Origin: Planococcus citri
Lineage: Eukaryota; Arthropoda; Insecta; Hemiptera; Pseudococcidae
Assembly: GCF_950023065.1 (NCBI RefSeq)
Contig: NC_088677.1
Coordinates: forward strand, 17,877,230-17,941,229
Length of the DNA: 64,000 bases
Direction of reading: 5' to 3'
Under the pieces are notes generated by a model. That model was not told the origin of the DNA. It did not search any database and saw only the letters and a list, made by a program, of their open reading frames with translations. The position numbers and the translations under genes are program-made. This document shows, one piece after another, positions 33,447 through 45,059 of this stretch (positions are counted from its first letter, which is position 1; the number at the start of each line of letters is the position of its first letter).

Positions 33447-34500
33447 TATTTTCGTCATCATAGCTCTTACTAATATAGGAATCCGCAAAAAAATCTCAAG
33501 AATTGGTCGAAGGGTTCCTCAGTACCCTTCAATCATAAAAACTTGACAAAAAAACAGAAATATTTAGCCGAAGCTAAGTCAATTTTAATATAAATATATA
33601 GTGAGATTAACAACTTGTATAAATTATTGGTTGAAGGGTTGCTCAGTAAAAAGTAAAGTGCCCTATCTTATCGTAGCACTATAACTGTGAACAATTCAGC
33701 TCAAAACCCCCCCCCCCCCCCAAGAAAACATTTCATCTGAAAAACCTAACATTGTTGCATCGACAGCAAAGCACAGTTCAAAATACATCATATTCTGCCC
33801 AGGCTCAGCTACCTATGCACACTTTCCCAAGCAGCACCGTTCAAAATACATCATATTCTGCTCAGGATCCTTATTATTATGTACTTGAACATTAAAATAT
33901 CCATGTTTGAAGAAAATACTCCGTTCTTCGAAACAATTCGAAAATAACTACAATATATGTAAAAAATTCTGAACAGCCATCGAAGGTACCTGGGTAAGTT
34001 ATTTACTCACCTTCAGACATTCTTCATGCAACTTTGAAAAGCAAAATTTTTTCAATACTCCTCATATACTTTTCATCTATTTTCAGAATAGCAAAAATTG
34101 CACGGTTACCTTTCTCCAAAACCCCGGAGATCGGAAGAATAGAAAATTTCAGATATACCTACAGTACAATAATTATAAAACTATGAAAAGAATGACGAGT
34201 TTAACCCTTATGCTAACGTAAGGAGACTCCTACGAAAATTCAGAAAAATTCTCAATTGAATAATTTTTGTTAACCAGATGCCTGCATCTTTTCAATATGA
34301 TGAGCATTTAAACCCACTTTAGAAATAAAACCCAAATTGGCTTGGTTTGAAGATGCCGACAGCATGTTCAAGGAATGTACCATTATTCCTAGAAAAAAAT
34401 CAAATATTGGAATAAATTTGGCGAGTATTCACACTACCAAAATACATCGCAGTTTGTGATGGTGCATTAATGGATTGTTATGTAGCCTACTTTTTTCTAG

Positions 34501-35239
34501 ACAAATACAGAAAATGATGATGAAGAAGAGGTAGATGATGTCAAATCAGTACCACAATCAAATTCAAGTAGTTCTGGTATGTAGTACTCGTACTTCAACT
34601 AGGTACTTCAGAACGTACACAAAAAAGGAAAGCTTAGGACCCTGCTGTTCAACCCGAATTTGAAATTAATAAGTATCGCTAGATTGGAGAGCCTCAGTAG
34701 AGAGGTAACTGATGATGACGAATTCATAAAATTTGGAGTTTGAGTGTTGGAAAAAACGCTATCTAGGTGATTGATCTCCTAAAGAATTCAATATGTACAT
34801 GCAAACGTAGAATGAAACGTTCGAGATGTGACTGAAAACCGGTGAGTTTTTTTTTTTAATGTTGAGTGAATGATTCACAGTATGTAATTTTCACAGTCTA
34901 TGTAATTTCATTGTAGGTGTCAGTTTAGCCAGAGTTACCTTTAGAGAGCAACAGAACAATTGGGGTGAAAAGTTTCGTAATATGGAAACAGATTATGCCA
35001 ACCTTCGTAAGTGTAACTTTGAACATTTTTTTTTTTTTTTTTAAACATCTCAAAATTTAGGCAATTTTTTTCTTACAGGTTCTACATTAATATCGTTCGT
35101 TAATCTGCCCGTTAGACGAGATTTTGAACATCAGCTCGTTGACCATAATAATAATCCTCTATGGCTTGAAGAAGAAGCAGAAGAAGAAGAAGAAGAAATT
35201 CGATTTAAGGTCATCAATTCGACTAATAAATTCTACTAG
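34501..35239 (+). CDS. Three-exon 3' end of an acidic protein gene
   Basis: Exon 34501-34576 (TTTTCTAG acceptor; NTENDDEEEVDDVKSVPQSN then SSSSG, phase 1, donor GTATGT). Exon 34917-35006 starts with the two bases completing the codon (VSLARVTFREQQNNWGEKFR, NMETDYANL) and leaves one base before GTAAGT. Exon 35079-35239 begins with the two completing bases (STLISFVNLPVRRDFEHQLV, then an EEAEEEEEE run) and ends at TAG 35237. The three phases (1/1, 1/1) fit exactly, which strongly suggests a real gene. A segment at 34625-34700 (ERTQKRKA, PEFEINKYR) could be a skipped or decayed exon. Its 5' part is not found. Function unknown; the acidic and basic runs are typical of nuclear proteins. Confidence 0.6.
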
Positions 35240-35281
35240 TAAGGATAGTTTTAGGTCAAGTATTTTCTTCTTCTTTATATT

Positions 35282-35662
35282 TTAGTTCTTTTCATTTATA
35301 TATCTATGAAAGTATGAATATTCTAGTTTTATTCCTTTTCGACTTCGCATTTTGGTTATTTCTTCGTGCAAAAGTCTCAACATTTCGGTTTTAAAATCTT
35401 CAAGAAGTTTTGTTGTTTTTTCTGATGTTCTTTTTTTTAGTTCGGTTTCGAGATTTTGTATCTTTTTATTATACATATACGTATTCATCAGCCGTTTCAT
35501 AAAGTTAAATTATGTAGTTTTAAAATCGCTAAGATTTTTATTATAGCTTCGTCAATTATTTCAAATTTAATTTTTCCGACTCTCGTCATGATCATTTGTA
35601 CCATATTCTGCAACCATCGATGATCACACAGCCGAATAGGCCAACGCTGATCGCTTCTCAGC
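35282..35662 (-). CDS. Possible coiled-coil gene piece on the minus strand
   Basis: 35282-35500 encodes MKRLMNTYMYNKKIQNLETE, a coiled-coil-like lysine and glutamate stretch, and ends at TAG. Directly upstream on this strand a second frame (about 35505-35662; WLQNMVQMIMTRVGKIKFEI) follows a TCTAG acceptor and ends one base out of frame with the first. The two may be one broken coding sequence. It converges tail-to-tail with the gene ending at 35239. Confidence 0.3.
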
Positions 35663-35699
35663 TAGACTGGCTTCTTGCTGGTCTGTATTCGACCTCCGT

Positions 35700-36458
35700 C
35701 AATGGAGTCTTTTCATCCGTGCAAAATTAAAAGGCTTAATTGACATTATTTATTCAAAAATGTATCATAAATTATTATTTCAATATCTTGATACCTCCAT
35801 AAGTGAATATCTTTATTTACTTCAAACCTTATTTCCATCATCGTTTCGTCCAAAGCACCATTTCCTCCTCCATTACCCAAATATGATGAAAAATATGGGG
35901 CCTTTGAGTAATATTTCTAGTATGCGATTTGAAGGTAAGCACCAAGAAAGTAAACGCACTGCTTCAGTGTCTAATAATCGTAAAAATGTTTTTTATACTT
36001 TGGCTCTCAAGCATCAATTACTGATGAACAGTCGTTTTATGTCTTTTGAACCTTATCCTTCTTTTACTTGTGGTGCAATGACTGAATTTAAAAATTTGGC
36101 AGATTATCCCAATTTAATTCCCAATCATTTGAAATCTTCTTCTGTTGTTTGTACAAATTTCATAACGTACAGGGGAACAAATCTTGAAAAGTCAGTTGTT
36201 CTTATGACACCAGATCAGGTCACAGGTCACCCAACGTTTTTTTCAGTCCAAATTATTTTAATTTTTGATCATGATTTGTTAATTTTATGTGATACGTTGA
36301 CCTGTGAATTTATAGATCATTATGATGCTTATCAAATTATTAATCGTTCTCTTTTCTGCGATTCTGCGATCTCTATGCAAGATTTAGAAATGTGTCATGT
36401 TTCTTTTGAGGTGCGCTTGAGCAATGGGGAGCAGTATATTTCGAAAAAATGGCCGTAA
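35700..36458 (+). pseudogene. CACTA/EnSpm-like transposase C-terminal fragment
   Basis: Open from at least 35700 through the ATG at 35760 to TAA at 36456. Landmarks: KLKGLIDIIYSK, then FRPKHHFLLHYPNMMKNMGP and SSMRFEGKHQESKR. The P-K-H-H-F-L-x-H-Y-P...G-P...M-R-F-E-x-K-H set is what I know from the C-terminal half of animal proteins linked to CACTA (EnSpm)-type transposons. The remaining 150 residues are intact. The catalytic domain upstream is missing. The assignment rests on remembered motif similarity. Confidence 0.55.
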
Positions 36459-36498
36459 AATTCAACAGTTGAATTTTACGGCCATTCTTTCGAAATAT
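36436..36498. terminator. 31-base-arm hairpin overlapping the transposase stop codon
   Basis: Two nearly perfect 31-base arms (36436-36466 and 36468-36498) separated by one base; the core is ATGGCCGTAAAATTCAAC and its complement. TAA of the 35.7 kb ORF lies inside the left arm. In RNA it would form a long stem at the end of the reading frame. It may instead be a transposon end or subterminal repeat; function is not shown. Confidence 0.5.
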
Positions 36499-36499
36499 A

Positions 36500-37480
36500 T
36501 TCTTTGAAAATTCAAAAATTTTTAAAGTTACTTTTAAAAAAGTTTGAATTTTTAAAGAATTTTTTTGGAAAATTTTTATGGTAAAAATGAGGCCACTGAA
36601 AGAACCTGGCAAGTCACTTATTCAAACTTCTGTGTTACGGCGTTTTGAAATATTAGAATGTTCCAATAAATGTAGAGATATGGTGGTCACAAGTTGAAAA
36701 GTTACTCTTTTTGTGAAAAAATCAAGAAAAAAATCGAAAAACGCGGTTTTGCAACCACTTGAATTCAATGAAAATCGATTATTATGATGACATAACAAAA
36801 ATTTTTTGCATGCTAAATAATTAATGATGTTGAAATTTTCTTCCTTTTACCTCCGATTTGTTATAGGTTAATTTCTCTCCCTTCCTCTTTTTTTTTTAAA
36901 AATACCATTTTAACCTCAAAAAATCGATTTTTTTTCAAAATCTCAATGGACTACATTTTTTTTACCTACTCCTCAGTGTGAATTTAATTCAACCCAAACT
37001 CAAGTTTTGAAAAAAAGTGACTTATCTGGTTCTTTTCGTGATGTGGTCTTCAAATGATAGTTCGCTTTTATTGAATTGGATAATGTTCAGAGTTTTTATT
37101 TTTAAGAAAATATTAAGGAGCGTACCTATATTTCAAAAAAATTATCATAAAATTCAATTTTTGAAACATTTTGAATTTTAAAAGATTTTTTTAAAGAAAT
37201 TTTTTATTGTGAAAATGTAGTTGGCTTTTATTGAATTAGATCTAAATGTTTAGAATTTTTATTATTTTAAAAATATTAAGAGTACCTATATTTTAAAAAA
37301 ATCGTCATAAAGTTCAATTGTTGAAAAATTTTGAATTTTAGAGAATTTTTAAAAAAAAATTTTCATCGTAAAAATGTATTTAGCTTTTCTTAAATTAGAT
37401 CTAAATGTTTAGAGTTTTCATTTTTCATTTTTAATGTTGTAAGTTTTTCATACATGTTTATATGTACCTATATTGTATCA
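36500..37480. repeat. AT-rich region with about 165-base tandem units
   Basis: Two to three units at 37070-37430 share GCTTTTATTGAATT-GAT, ATGTTTAGA, GAGTACCTATATTT, CATAAAATTCAATT-TTGAA and TTTTTAAAGAAATTTT, with a weaker earlier unit at 36440-36600. No coding potential. Confidence 0.55.
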
Positions 37481-37486
37481 TTATTT

Positions 37487-37954
37487 TACATGAAAATACA
37501 TTTTTTTCCAAAATAGTTTTTTTTTCATTTTGGTAAAGTAAAAATTACAAAATAAATAGTAGGTTTGGAACAGTAGAAAGAAATAGTAAAATTTACCATG
37601 AATATCGTAATAATTACCATATTTGTAGTAGAAATTACTACATGTAATGATAATTACTTTTACTAAAAGAAATAGTAAAATATACTACAGTGTTGGTAAT
37701 AATTACTAACATCATAGTATATTTTACTATTTACTTTTATGGTAAAATATACTATGATGTTAGTAATTATTACCAACACTGTAGTATATTTTACTATTTC
37801 TTTTAGTAAAAGTAATTATCATCAGATGTAGTAATTTCTACTACAAATGTGGTAATTATTACGATATTCTTGGTAAATTTTACTATTTCTTTCGACTGTT
37901 CCAAACCTACTATTTTTTTTTGTAATTTTTACTAAGAATATTTTTTTCCGTGTA
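37487..37954. mobile_element. Palindromic MITE with TACA(C/T)GGAAAA-type ends
   Basis: Inverted symmetry around 37735 with TAGTAGGTTTGGAACAG at 37558 and its complement near 37897-37913. The right end reads as TACACGGAAAAAAATATT on the minus strand; the left end is TACATGAAAATACATTT and is partly rearranged. The interior is built of TAATTAC/AGTAAAAT words. No ORF is meaningful. Confidence 0.75.
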
Positions 37955-38462
37955 CATTGATTCCGTCGTATCCCAAATTTCCTACGAAACGGGCATTGAA
38001 TACCTTCTTTTTGAGGCACTCAGTACTGTTCATTTTTTTCAGTGAGCCTTATAGGTACAAGTGTTTGAATACTCGGGGGAGTTGTTTTTTTTTCTTTCGT
38101 TTTTTAGGGGCTAATTTTTACAGAATTACCACTTTGCTAATTACTTGAATCGTAGATAATCGTTTTAGCTCGTTGAAAGTTGAGCTTTTGTTCGTTTTAT
38201 TTTTAAAATTCATCAGAATTCGAGAAAGATTGTGGACAGCAAATACGGACGAATCCAGCTGAAGAGACGGTTGCAGTTGACGATTTAAAGATTTTTTTTG
38301 TAGATTCTCACATACGTACCTAAATTGATATTTGAAAAACTTTAATTGTGTTTTGTTATCATTTTATTGCAATTTTTTAAAGGTGTTTTCAAATACACCC
38401 TTATTATCAGCAGGAGGTTCAACTTATCACGTTCGTTACATTGTATCTGAAAATCTAGTGAC

Positions 38463-39430
38463 TTGGAAGACGCGCAGCTTTTCATGGCAGCTGCTCTATG
38501 GAATATTCAGGATTCTTACAGAATCATACTAGAAGGTAAACCTGGAGAAAATATCTATTCATCCAGAGCACCAGATGGGTGGAGATCAGCGAATCATGAA
38601 TATTATATTACGCCAGCATCATCAAGAGAACCAGGATTACTATTGGAATTGGACACACGTTCAGAAATCCAGAAAAGCTCAACATCTCTGTTGGAGGTGG
38701 TAAATCCAGTGATCAGTAAGTTGTCAGTTATGAAGTTGATGCAAACGCGTGTTGTAATGATTTTCAGATACTTGAATAGCGTTGATTTTATGTGTGTATT
38801 TAAATAAACGTTTCGCCATATGGCACCTTCTCCCTGGGCCAGCGGCTTCCCTACACCGTTTATGGAATTCCCCAGAATTTGCACATTGGCAATGTCGGAT
38901 GGGTACATCAAGTAAGTGAAGACTGTAAGTGCTCAACTTGATAAATTCAAATATCGCGACGAAAACAGTTTTCAAGAATCTATGAAAATTACAAGTCCAG
39001 AATCTGGTTATGATTTTGGGATTTTTTTTCAGGAATTGTCATGTAGGTGCATATGAATTTCAACAGAAAAAGCAAAAATTAGTTGAAAGTGTAATTTATA
39101 ACTATAATATTCTGATTTCGAATCCATGGCTACATTTCAATAATTTCTGACTGATTTTAGGTGGATGTCGATATTTCAGATAAGGATTTTATTACGTTTC
39201 TGAGCCAAACATTCAAAGATAGAAAGTTAAAAAATTTCAAACTTTCCGAGAACGAATGAGACCAGCTTGTGAAATTGAAGGAATAAAGCCTATACCTCCC
39301 AATTTCGAATGCACTGTATGTATCAATAAGCCAAATTAATAACGTATATCTTCATTGTGGCCATGCTAAATGTTGTATAGGTTGTGCTAGGCAGATAACC
39401 GACAAATGTCCGTTTTGTCGCGAGATCTAA
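38463..39430 (+). pseudogene. Broken multi-exon RING-finger gene
   Basis: First exon about 38463-38718 (EDAQLFMAAALWNIQDSY..., PGENIYSSRAPDGWRSAN). A second piece ends at the GTAAGT donor at 38910 and reads INVSPYGTFSLGQRLPYTVY and NLHIGNVGWVHQ. After TTTTAG, from 39162, VDVDISDKDFITFLSQTFKD follows, then a frame break, then PPNFECTVC and, after another frame break, HCGHAKCCIGC and CPFCREI to TAA at 39428. Read across frames this keeps all eight RING ligand positions (C-x2-C...C-x-H-x3-C-x2-C...C-x2-C) at 39310-39421. RING domains recruit E2 enzymes for ubiquitin transfer. At least two frame shifts make this copy non-functional. Its N-terminal part is unlike the RING gene at 62946. Confidence 0.6.
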
Positions 39431-39951
39431 ATTTAGACAACAATCTTCAACACTGTTTGAATTGAATACGAGATTTTTCATGAATAAATCTAAGTATTTA
39501 CTCCTCACCCTAAAAAATAGCACTTGAATTAAAAACAATAATAATGATAAAAATGAATAAATTGATTAAATTTCGTGCGGATGCATTTCTATTTTTCACC
39601 AATGGTGCGTCATTCGCGCATACGTGTTCTGAACTTGTACAATTTTTCTATGTGGCTGTGGCGAAATACGAGTAAGTACTTCTTTTTATTTTTTGCGAGA
39701 AAACTAGTTTTGATGTAGTTTAATGATTTAAAAATGACTTCTAATGACTTTTTAAAATTATTGATAACTGAGGGAAATATGTAATATTGGTAGCTAAGGT
39801 CTCCATCTAAAACCTTTACATCTAGGTATATTGAAGAAATTAGACATGCCAGATATCTCGAATACTGAAGGAATTTTCGGACTTCGCATATCATTTAGCG
39901 AAATTTTTGAGTCACCAAATCAACGACAGTTCAGAGAGGTTCATTCATAAC

Positions 39952-40052
39952 ATGTGCATGACGATATAGTAAGTATTGTTTTACTTTTTCTATCTGTAAT
40001 TAAAAAACTTTCGTTACGTCTTGTTCATTTCATAAGAATATTTATTTTTAAT
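39952..40052 (+). repeat. Direct duplication, left copy
   Basis: About 100 bases from ATGTGCATGACGATATAGTA to TTTATTTTTAAT match 42022-42118 almost perfectly (the right copy lacks three bases after CGTTAC). Confidence 0.85.
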
Positions 40053-42021
40053 TCGCAAAATAGGTACCATATATACATGGTAATTGCTGAGAAATTATAG
40101 AAAATTGATAATTTTTGACATTTTTGTCATTTTTTGGCTACACTACATTATCAGAGTATCTACTAAAATCAAAAAAGCGAATTTCTCGCCTTTTTCTTGC
40201 TTTTTTCTTGCTTCCAAAAATGAAATTTCTTACCCCTCTTCATATTTACGCATAGATAATCTTCGCTAACCCCTCTAACCCCCCCCCCCCCCCTAACAAA
40301 ATTTCTCAAAAATTTATTTTTCAAAGCAGAGAAGTGAATTAATTTCTCAAATGAAAAAATAGTAATAAAAAAACGTAATAAAAACAAACGTTGAGGCAAG
40401 TCTACTGAAGTGAATTCAATTCTATGATGATAACAGCTAAGTAACAAAATGAAAAGTAAACTCGAATGCGGATCGAAGTCGTGTTATTTGGGGGAGGGGG
40501 AGTATAATGTCATTTTTCCAACAAAAAATTGTTATTTTTCCGACAAAAATCAAATTTTTAACGTGCTGAATACCAGTGACATATACAATTACAGGATCAA
40601 ACCATGAAAGAGCTTAGGTATATTTTTATTTGTGATTGAGGGGAGAGCAAAATCAGAATTTTAGACACGAAAAATCGACATTTTAGGTTGTTTTCAGAAA
40701 ACCCTTCACAATGAATGATCATTTTATGGAAATAAGTTAAAATTACTGCTCGAGCGAAGCGAGAGCAAAAGTTTGTTGATAACATTGTCGTGAAAAACGA
40801 AAAAACGACCATTTTGTAAGCTTTATTTTGCATTTTCATCGGAGCACAATAACATCAACAATTTTGAAAAGTTGGTCGTTCTGTTCAGAGAATGAAAAAT
40901 TTGCACTTTTCAAATGGTTTGAGTAAGTATTACCTGGAAATTGAAAATTCCATATTTAATTTTTGAATTTTTAAAATTGTTGAAAAGACCATTTTGAATG
41001 GCCCGAGCGAAGTGAGGGCAAAATTTTTGGAAAATTTTCAATTCGAAAAGTAGAACAACATCAATTTTAACAAAATAAAAACTTGAAATTTTGCTGGGAT
41101 CACTTCAATTTTTCAGAGATTTTTGATGTGAATTCTTGGAAATTTTCTTGCTTTTCGAAGGAATTTCTATACTATTTTCTAACTTTCTTGCCTTCTTCTT
41201 GCCAGTAGACACTCTGATTATAAAATTTGGGATTCCATGCTAAGGTCCATTTCCCTTGGACGAATTCCGGATGACATTTTTGAAAACCCAACTTCCAACT
41301 TGACTCTATGGTCAAAATTAGAAATTGTGCGATTCGAATCGCAGAAAAATGAATCACGAATTAATTTTGAATCGGATTCAGAATCAGACTCTGAATCGTA
41401 TTCAAAACAATAGTGAATCGTTGTAGTTGAATCGCAGTATCACAATTAATTTTTTTTATCAATTTACCCATCTTTCCAATCGGTGGGTTCAAGTCATTTT
41501 CTAGGCTCCGTCGATTTTTAAAAAATTTTTTGGATCCTTCAGCAGATTTTTGAAATTTAAAATTTCCACAAAATTTCATCAAATGGATTTAGAAAGCCAA
41601 AATTCAATCTGCAAACTAATTTCAATACCCTCATACCCTGTGAAATCTAGTGCAAGTGCTTTCAACTCGTTTTGAAGCTTCTAGTTACTTTTTAGCCCTT
41701 CAAGGTCGACATACGCGAAACTATAGGGGAAGTTATTGATCAGATAGACCTCCTTTGCCACATTTGTTAAATCTTGAAAACGTTTTGCCAGACTCGACAA
41801 AGTCGTTGAGTTTTGTAAATTTTTAGTCTCAATAAAGGGATTTATTTACCAGAAAAAAATGTTTTTCTACTTCTCGAAACACTAAATTTTGAGAGCTTTT
41901 CCCCTAAATTTGATTGGGTCTTTTTGCTTATGTTTTTTAAAACTGAAATTTCTACAAAAAATCAGTCAAATTTTTAAATTTTCAAGTCAAAAAGTCCAAT
42001 TCTTCATATTAAAAAAACATA
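40053..42021. other. 2 kb segment between duplicated 100-base flanks
   Basis: Mostly non-coding, with a C run at 40279-40292, two CTCGAGCGAAGCGAGAGC-like motifs (40746 and about 40999), and at 41460-41700 a stretch related to the internal repeat of the 5.7 kb palindrome (CAGCAGATTTTTGAAATTT, CATCAAATGGA, ATTTCAATACC). No gene recognised. Confidence 0.5.
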
Positions 42022-42118
42022 TGTGCATGACGATATAGTAAGTATTGTTTTACTTTTTCTATCTGTAATTAAAAAACTTTCGTTACTTGTTCATTTCATA
42101 AGAATATTTATTTTTAAT
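42022..42118 (+). repeat. Direct duplication, right copy
   Basis: Partner of 39952-40052. Followed by unique sequence with an AATAAA at about 42168, which may be the original continuation of a transcript tail. Confidence 0.85.
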
Positions 42119-42247
42119 AAGAATCTACTGTGATTTTGTTATATTCATGTTTCTGTTTTGAATGTAAATAAAGCTTCTTTTAATGCTCTCATCTGAGAGA
42201 TCGGGCGATCTCTTGAAAGAAGACAAATTGAACGCAACATTTATTTG

Positions 42248-44498
42248 AGGAGCTGAGAATCAAAACTCACATTTGCCACCATAAACGATTTTGAGAAAAA
42301 CGCGAAAAACTGAGTTAGTAGTGTTGCCAGTTGAAAAAACTTATAATACCAAAATGAATCATTAGATAGCGCTACTAGAACACGATTCCCTGTGTTGACT
42401 GATTTTCACCTAGCTCCCTTCTGCTTTAATATCCAGACAAAGAATGGCAAATGTGAGTTTTGACTCCAAGATTTGCAATCAAATTTTTTTTCACTGTTTT
42501 AATTACGACGATAGGGAAAAGTTTGATAACAAGCTGAATTTTGGTACACGGGGGTTTTTTGATACGCTGAACACGAATTTGGGGTGTCCAGGTGAATCCG
42601 GTGTACGCTTCCCCCTTTTTTGTGGACCTTAAGCCCCCAAATTTGTTTTTTTGCGTTTAAGTCCGAAAATATGCAATTTTATGCAAGATTTATGTTTTTT
42701 GGGTCGCAGAATACGAATTTGACAATATTTTTTTTGTAGGGGTGGGGGATGAGGGGGTTAGGGGGGCGAGAAATTCAAAATTCGACTATAATGATGTGTG
42801 ATATGTCGAAATGTATGTTTTTGAGGGTGTAGATCACGAATTTGACAATATTTTTTTTCGTAGGGGTCAATGGTGGGGGCTGAGGGGTGAAAATGGTTAA
42901 AAATTCAAAATTTGACTATAATGATGTGTGACATGTCGAAATGTATGTTTTCGTGGTTGTAGATCACGAATTTGACAATATTTTTTTCGTAAGGGTTGAT
43001 GGTGGGGGATGAAGGGGGTGAAAAATTCAAAATTTGACCATAATGATGTGTGATATGTCAAAATGTATGTTTTTGAGGATGTAGATCACGAATTTGACAA
43101 TATTTTTTTCGTAGGGGTGAATTGTGGGGGATGAAGGGGGTGAAAACGGTGAAAAATTCAAAATTTGACCATAATGATGTGTGATATGTCAAAATGTATG
43201 TTTTTGAAGGTGTAGAAAAGGTGAAGGGTGGGGGATGGAGAATTTTCTATTGGAGAGCCGTCAAAGTCCCTGGAAGAAAAAATTTGTAACATTTAAACAA
43301 AATTCACAATGATTTTTCACTATAATTGACTGTTGTCGTCGCCGGGGCATTCGGGGGCAAAAATGGCAAATGACATCTTGAAATACACTATCTGAAGTAC
43401 TAGTCCCTGGGATTTCCCGTGCATCTACGTGCAAAAATTTGTTCTATTCCTATTTATGTAGCAGAATAGGCAAAACACGGAGTTTTAACGTAAATTAAAC
43501 CTCTATAATGACTTTATAACAAACTAAAATCGAGTAAATTGATGAAAATTACTCACTTTCAGTTGAATTATTCATACTTGGTACATTTCGACATATTACA
43601 CATCATTATAGTCAAATTTTGAATTGTTCACCGTTTTCACCCCCTTCATCCCCCACAATTCACCCCTACGAAAAAAATATTGTCAAATTCGTGATCTACA
43701 CCCTCAAAAACATACATTTTGACATATCACACATCATTATGGTCAAATTTTGAATTTTTCACCCCCTTCATCCCCCACCATCAACCCTTACGAAAAAAAT
43801 ATTGTCAAATTCGTGATCTACAACCACGAAAACATACATTTCGACATGTCACACATCATTATAGTCAAATTTTGAATTTTTAACCATTTTCACCCCTCAG
43901 CCCCCACCATTGACCCCTACGAAAAAAAATATTGTCAAATTCGTGATCTACACCCTCAAAAACATACATTTCGACATATCACACATCATTATAGTCGAAT
44001 TTTGAATTTCTCGCCCCCCTAACCCCCTCATCCCCCACCCCTACAAAAAAAATATTGTCAAATTCGTATTCTGCGACCCAAAAAACATAAATCTTGTATA
44101 AAATTGCATATTTTCGGACTTAAACGCAAAAAAACAAATTTGGGGGCTTAAGGTCCACAAAAAAGGGGGAAGCGTACACCGGATTCACCTGGACACCCCA
44201 AATTCGTGTTCAGCGTATCAAAAAACCCCCGTGTACCAAAATTCAGCTTGTTATCAAACTTTTCCCTATGGAATTTTGCAAACAAAACTAAGTTTTCATC
44301 AAAACTCACATTTGCCAATGGCAAATGTGAGTTTTGATTCTAACCCTTGGTTTTGAAGGTGAATTTCACACCAAAATGACTTTGATCCAAAAAAACCGAA
44401 TATGTCACATTATAGAGTGTAAAACGGTATATCCAAATCTGCCATAAAACGGTATTTTTTTTTTTTGGCAAATGTGAGTTTTGATTCTCAGCTCCTCA
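42248..44498. mobile_element. Nested palindromic elements of about 2.25 and 1.9 kb
   Basis: The outer ends are TGAGGAGCTGAGAATCAAAA (from about 42247) and its complement ending near 44498. An inner pair, ATGGCAAATGTGAGTTTTGA at 42443 and its complement at 44299-44319, bounds a second palindrome; at 44315-44325 the inner end abuts another copy of the same terminal word in opposite orientation. Each inner arm carries four to five units of about 125 bases (ACGAATTTGACAATATTTTT, a G-rich run, ATAATGATGTGTGA). A unique spacer at about 43240-43580 separates the arms. No transposase is seen; the 42444-42632 ORF is part of an arm. Confidence 0.8.
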
Positions 44499-44631
44499 TT
44501 TCAATGTTACTAAAACTAAAACTTAAGTCGGGAGAAGAAGACGCTGAAGGCCTACCTCTTGCAAAGATTGGAGACACTTCTGTCCGAATTGAACATATCA
44601 AAACTTTGAACGACGGGGCAAATTTTATTTG

Positions 44632-44800
44632 AATTCGCATGATCTGCTTTCAATAATTACACGCACAGGAGATGCAGATCAAACAATTGTGATGAAAGCC
44701 ATCGAGCAATTAGGTGAAAATGATGAAAAAGTAGCCATTGTAGGTGAAGATATATGATTTGTTCGTTTTAATGATTGCTCCAACTCCAACCAACAAAAAT
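44632..44800 (+). pseudogene. Decayed PIN/XPG-I-like domain fragment
   Basis: The frame reads DLLSIITRTGDADQTIVMKA, IEQLGENDEKVAIVGED, then a one-base shift and DLFVLMIAPTPTNKNLF. The pattern D-A-D...I-V...A-I-E...V-A-I-V-G-E-D-x-D-L-x-V-L is that of the XPG-I/PIN region, where the acidic residues bind metal. Such sequence occurs in transposon-associated insect proteins. Stops and shifts show it is dead. Confidence 0.4.
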
Positions 44801-44851
44801 CTGTTCATTTCATAAAGACAAAGCGAGGAAAAGTTATACCAACAAAACTCT

Positions 44852-45058
44852 GCCTATACTGGTACACCTAGACAATCGTCTCTTGACAGTTATTTAGATG
44901 TGGGAATTCCTGTAAAATTTTCTCCACAGACTTTAGATAGAGCAATGCTTGCTTTCGCAACAGTGGATGGCCGACCTTTCAACATAGCAAATGACATGGG
45001 TATAAAAATACTCCTAGAACCCCTATATCAAGTCAAAAAATTGTTTGTTGTTTATTAA
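44852..45058 (+). pseudogene. hAT transposase N-terminal fragment
   Basis: Open frame with TPRQSSLDSYLDVG, FSPQTLDRAMLAFATVDGRP and FNIANDMGIKILLEPLYQ, ending at TAA 45056. The order R-Q-S-x-L-D...D-x-R-P-F...G-x-x-x-L-L...L is the region just after the BED finger in hAT transposases. It is unlikely to be the missing half of the fragment at 4262, 40 kb away. Confidence 0.7.
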
Positions 45059-45059
45059 A

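Noticed and set aside
35352..35546. Plus-strand ORF opposite the coiled-coil frame
   Set aside because: Shadow of the minus-strand frame, hydrophobic Ser/Phe composition without motif.
40279..40292. Long C homopolymers (also 5725, 33707, 51526 and 53684) as structural elements
   Set aside because: Scattered simple repeats; length in assemblies is unreliable.
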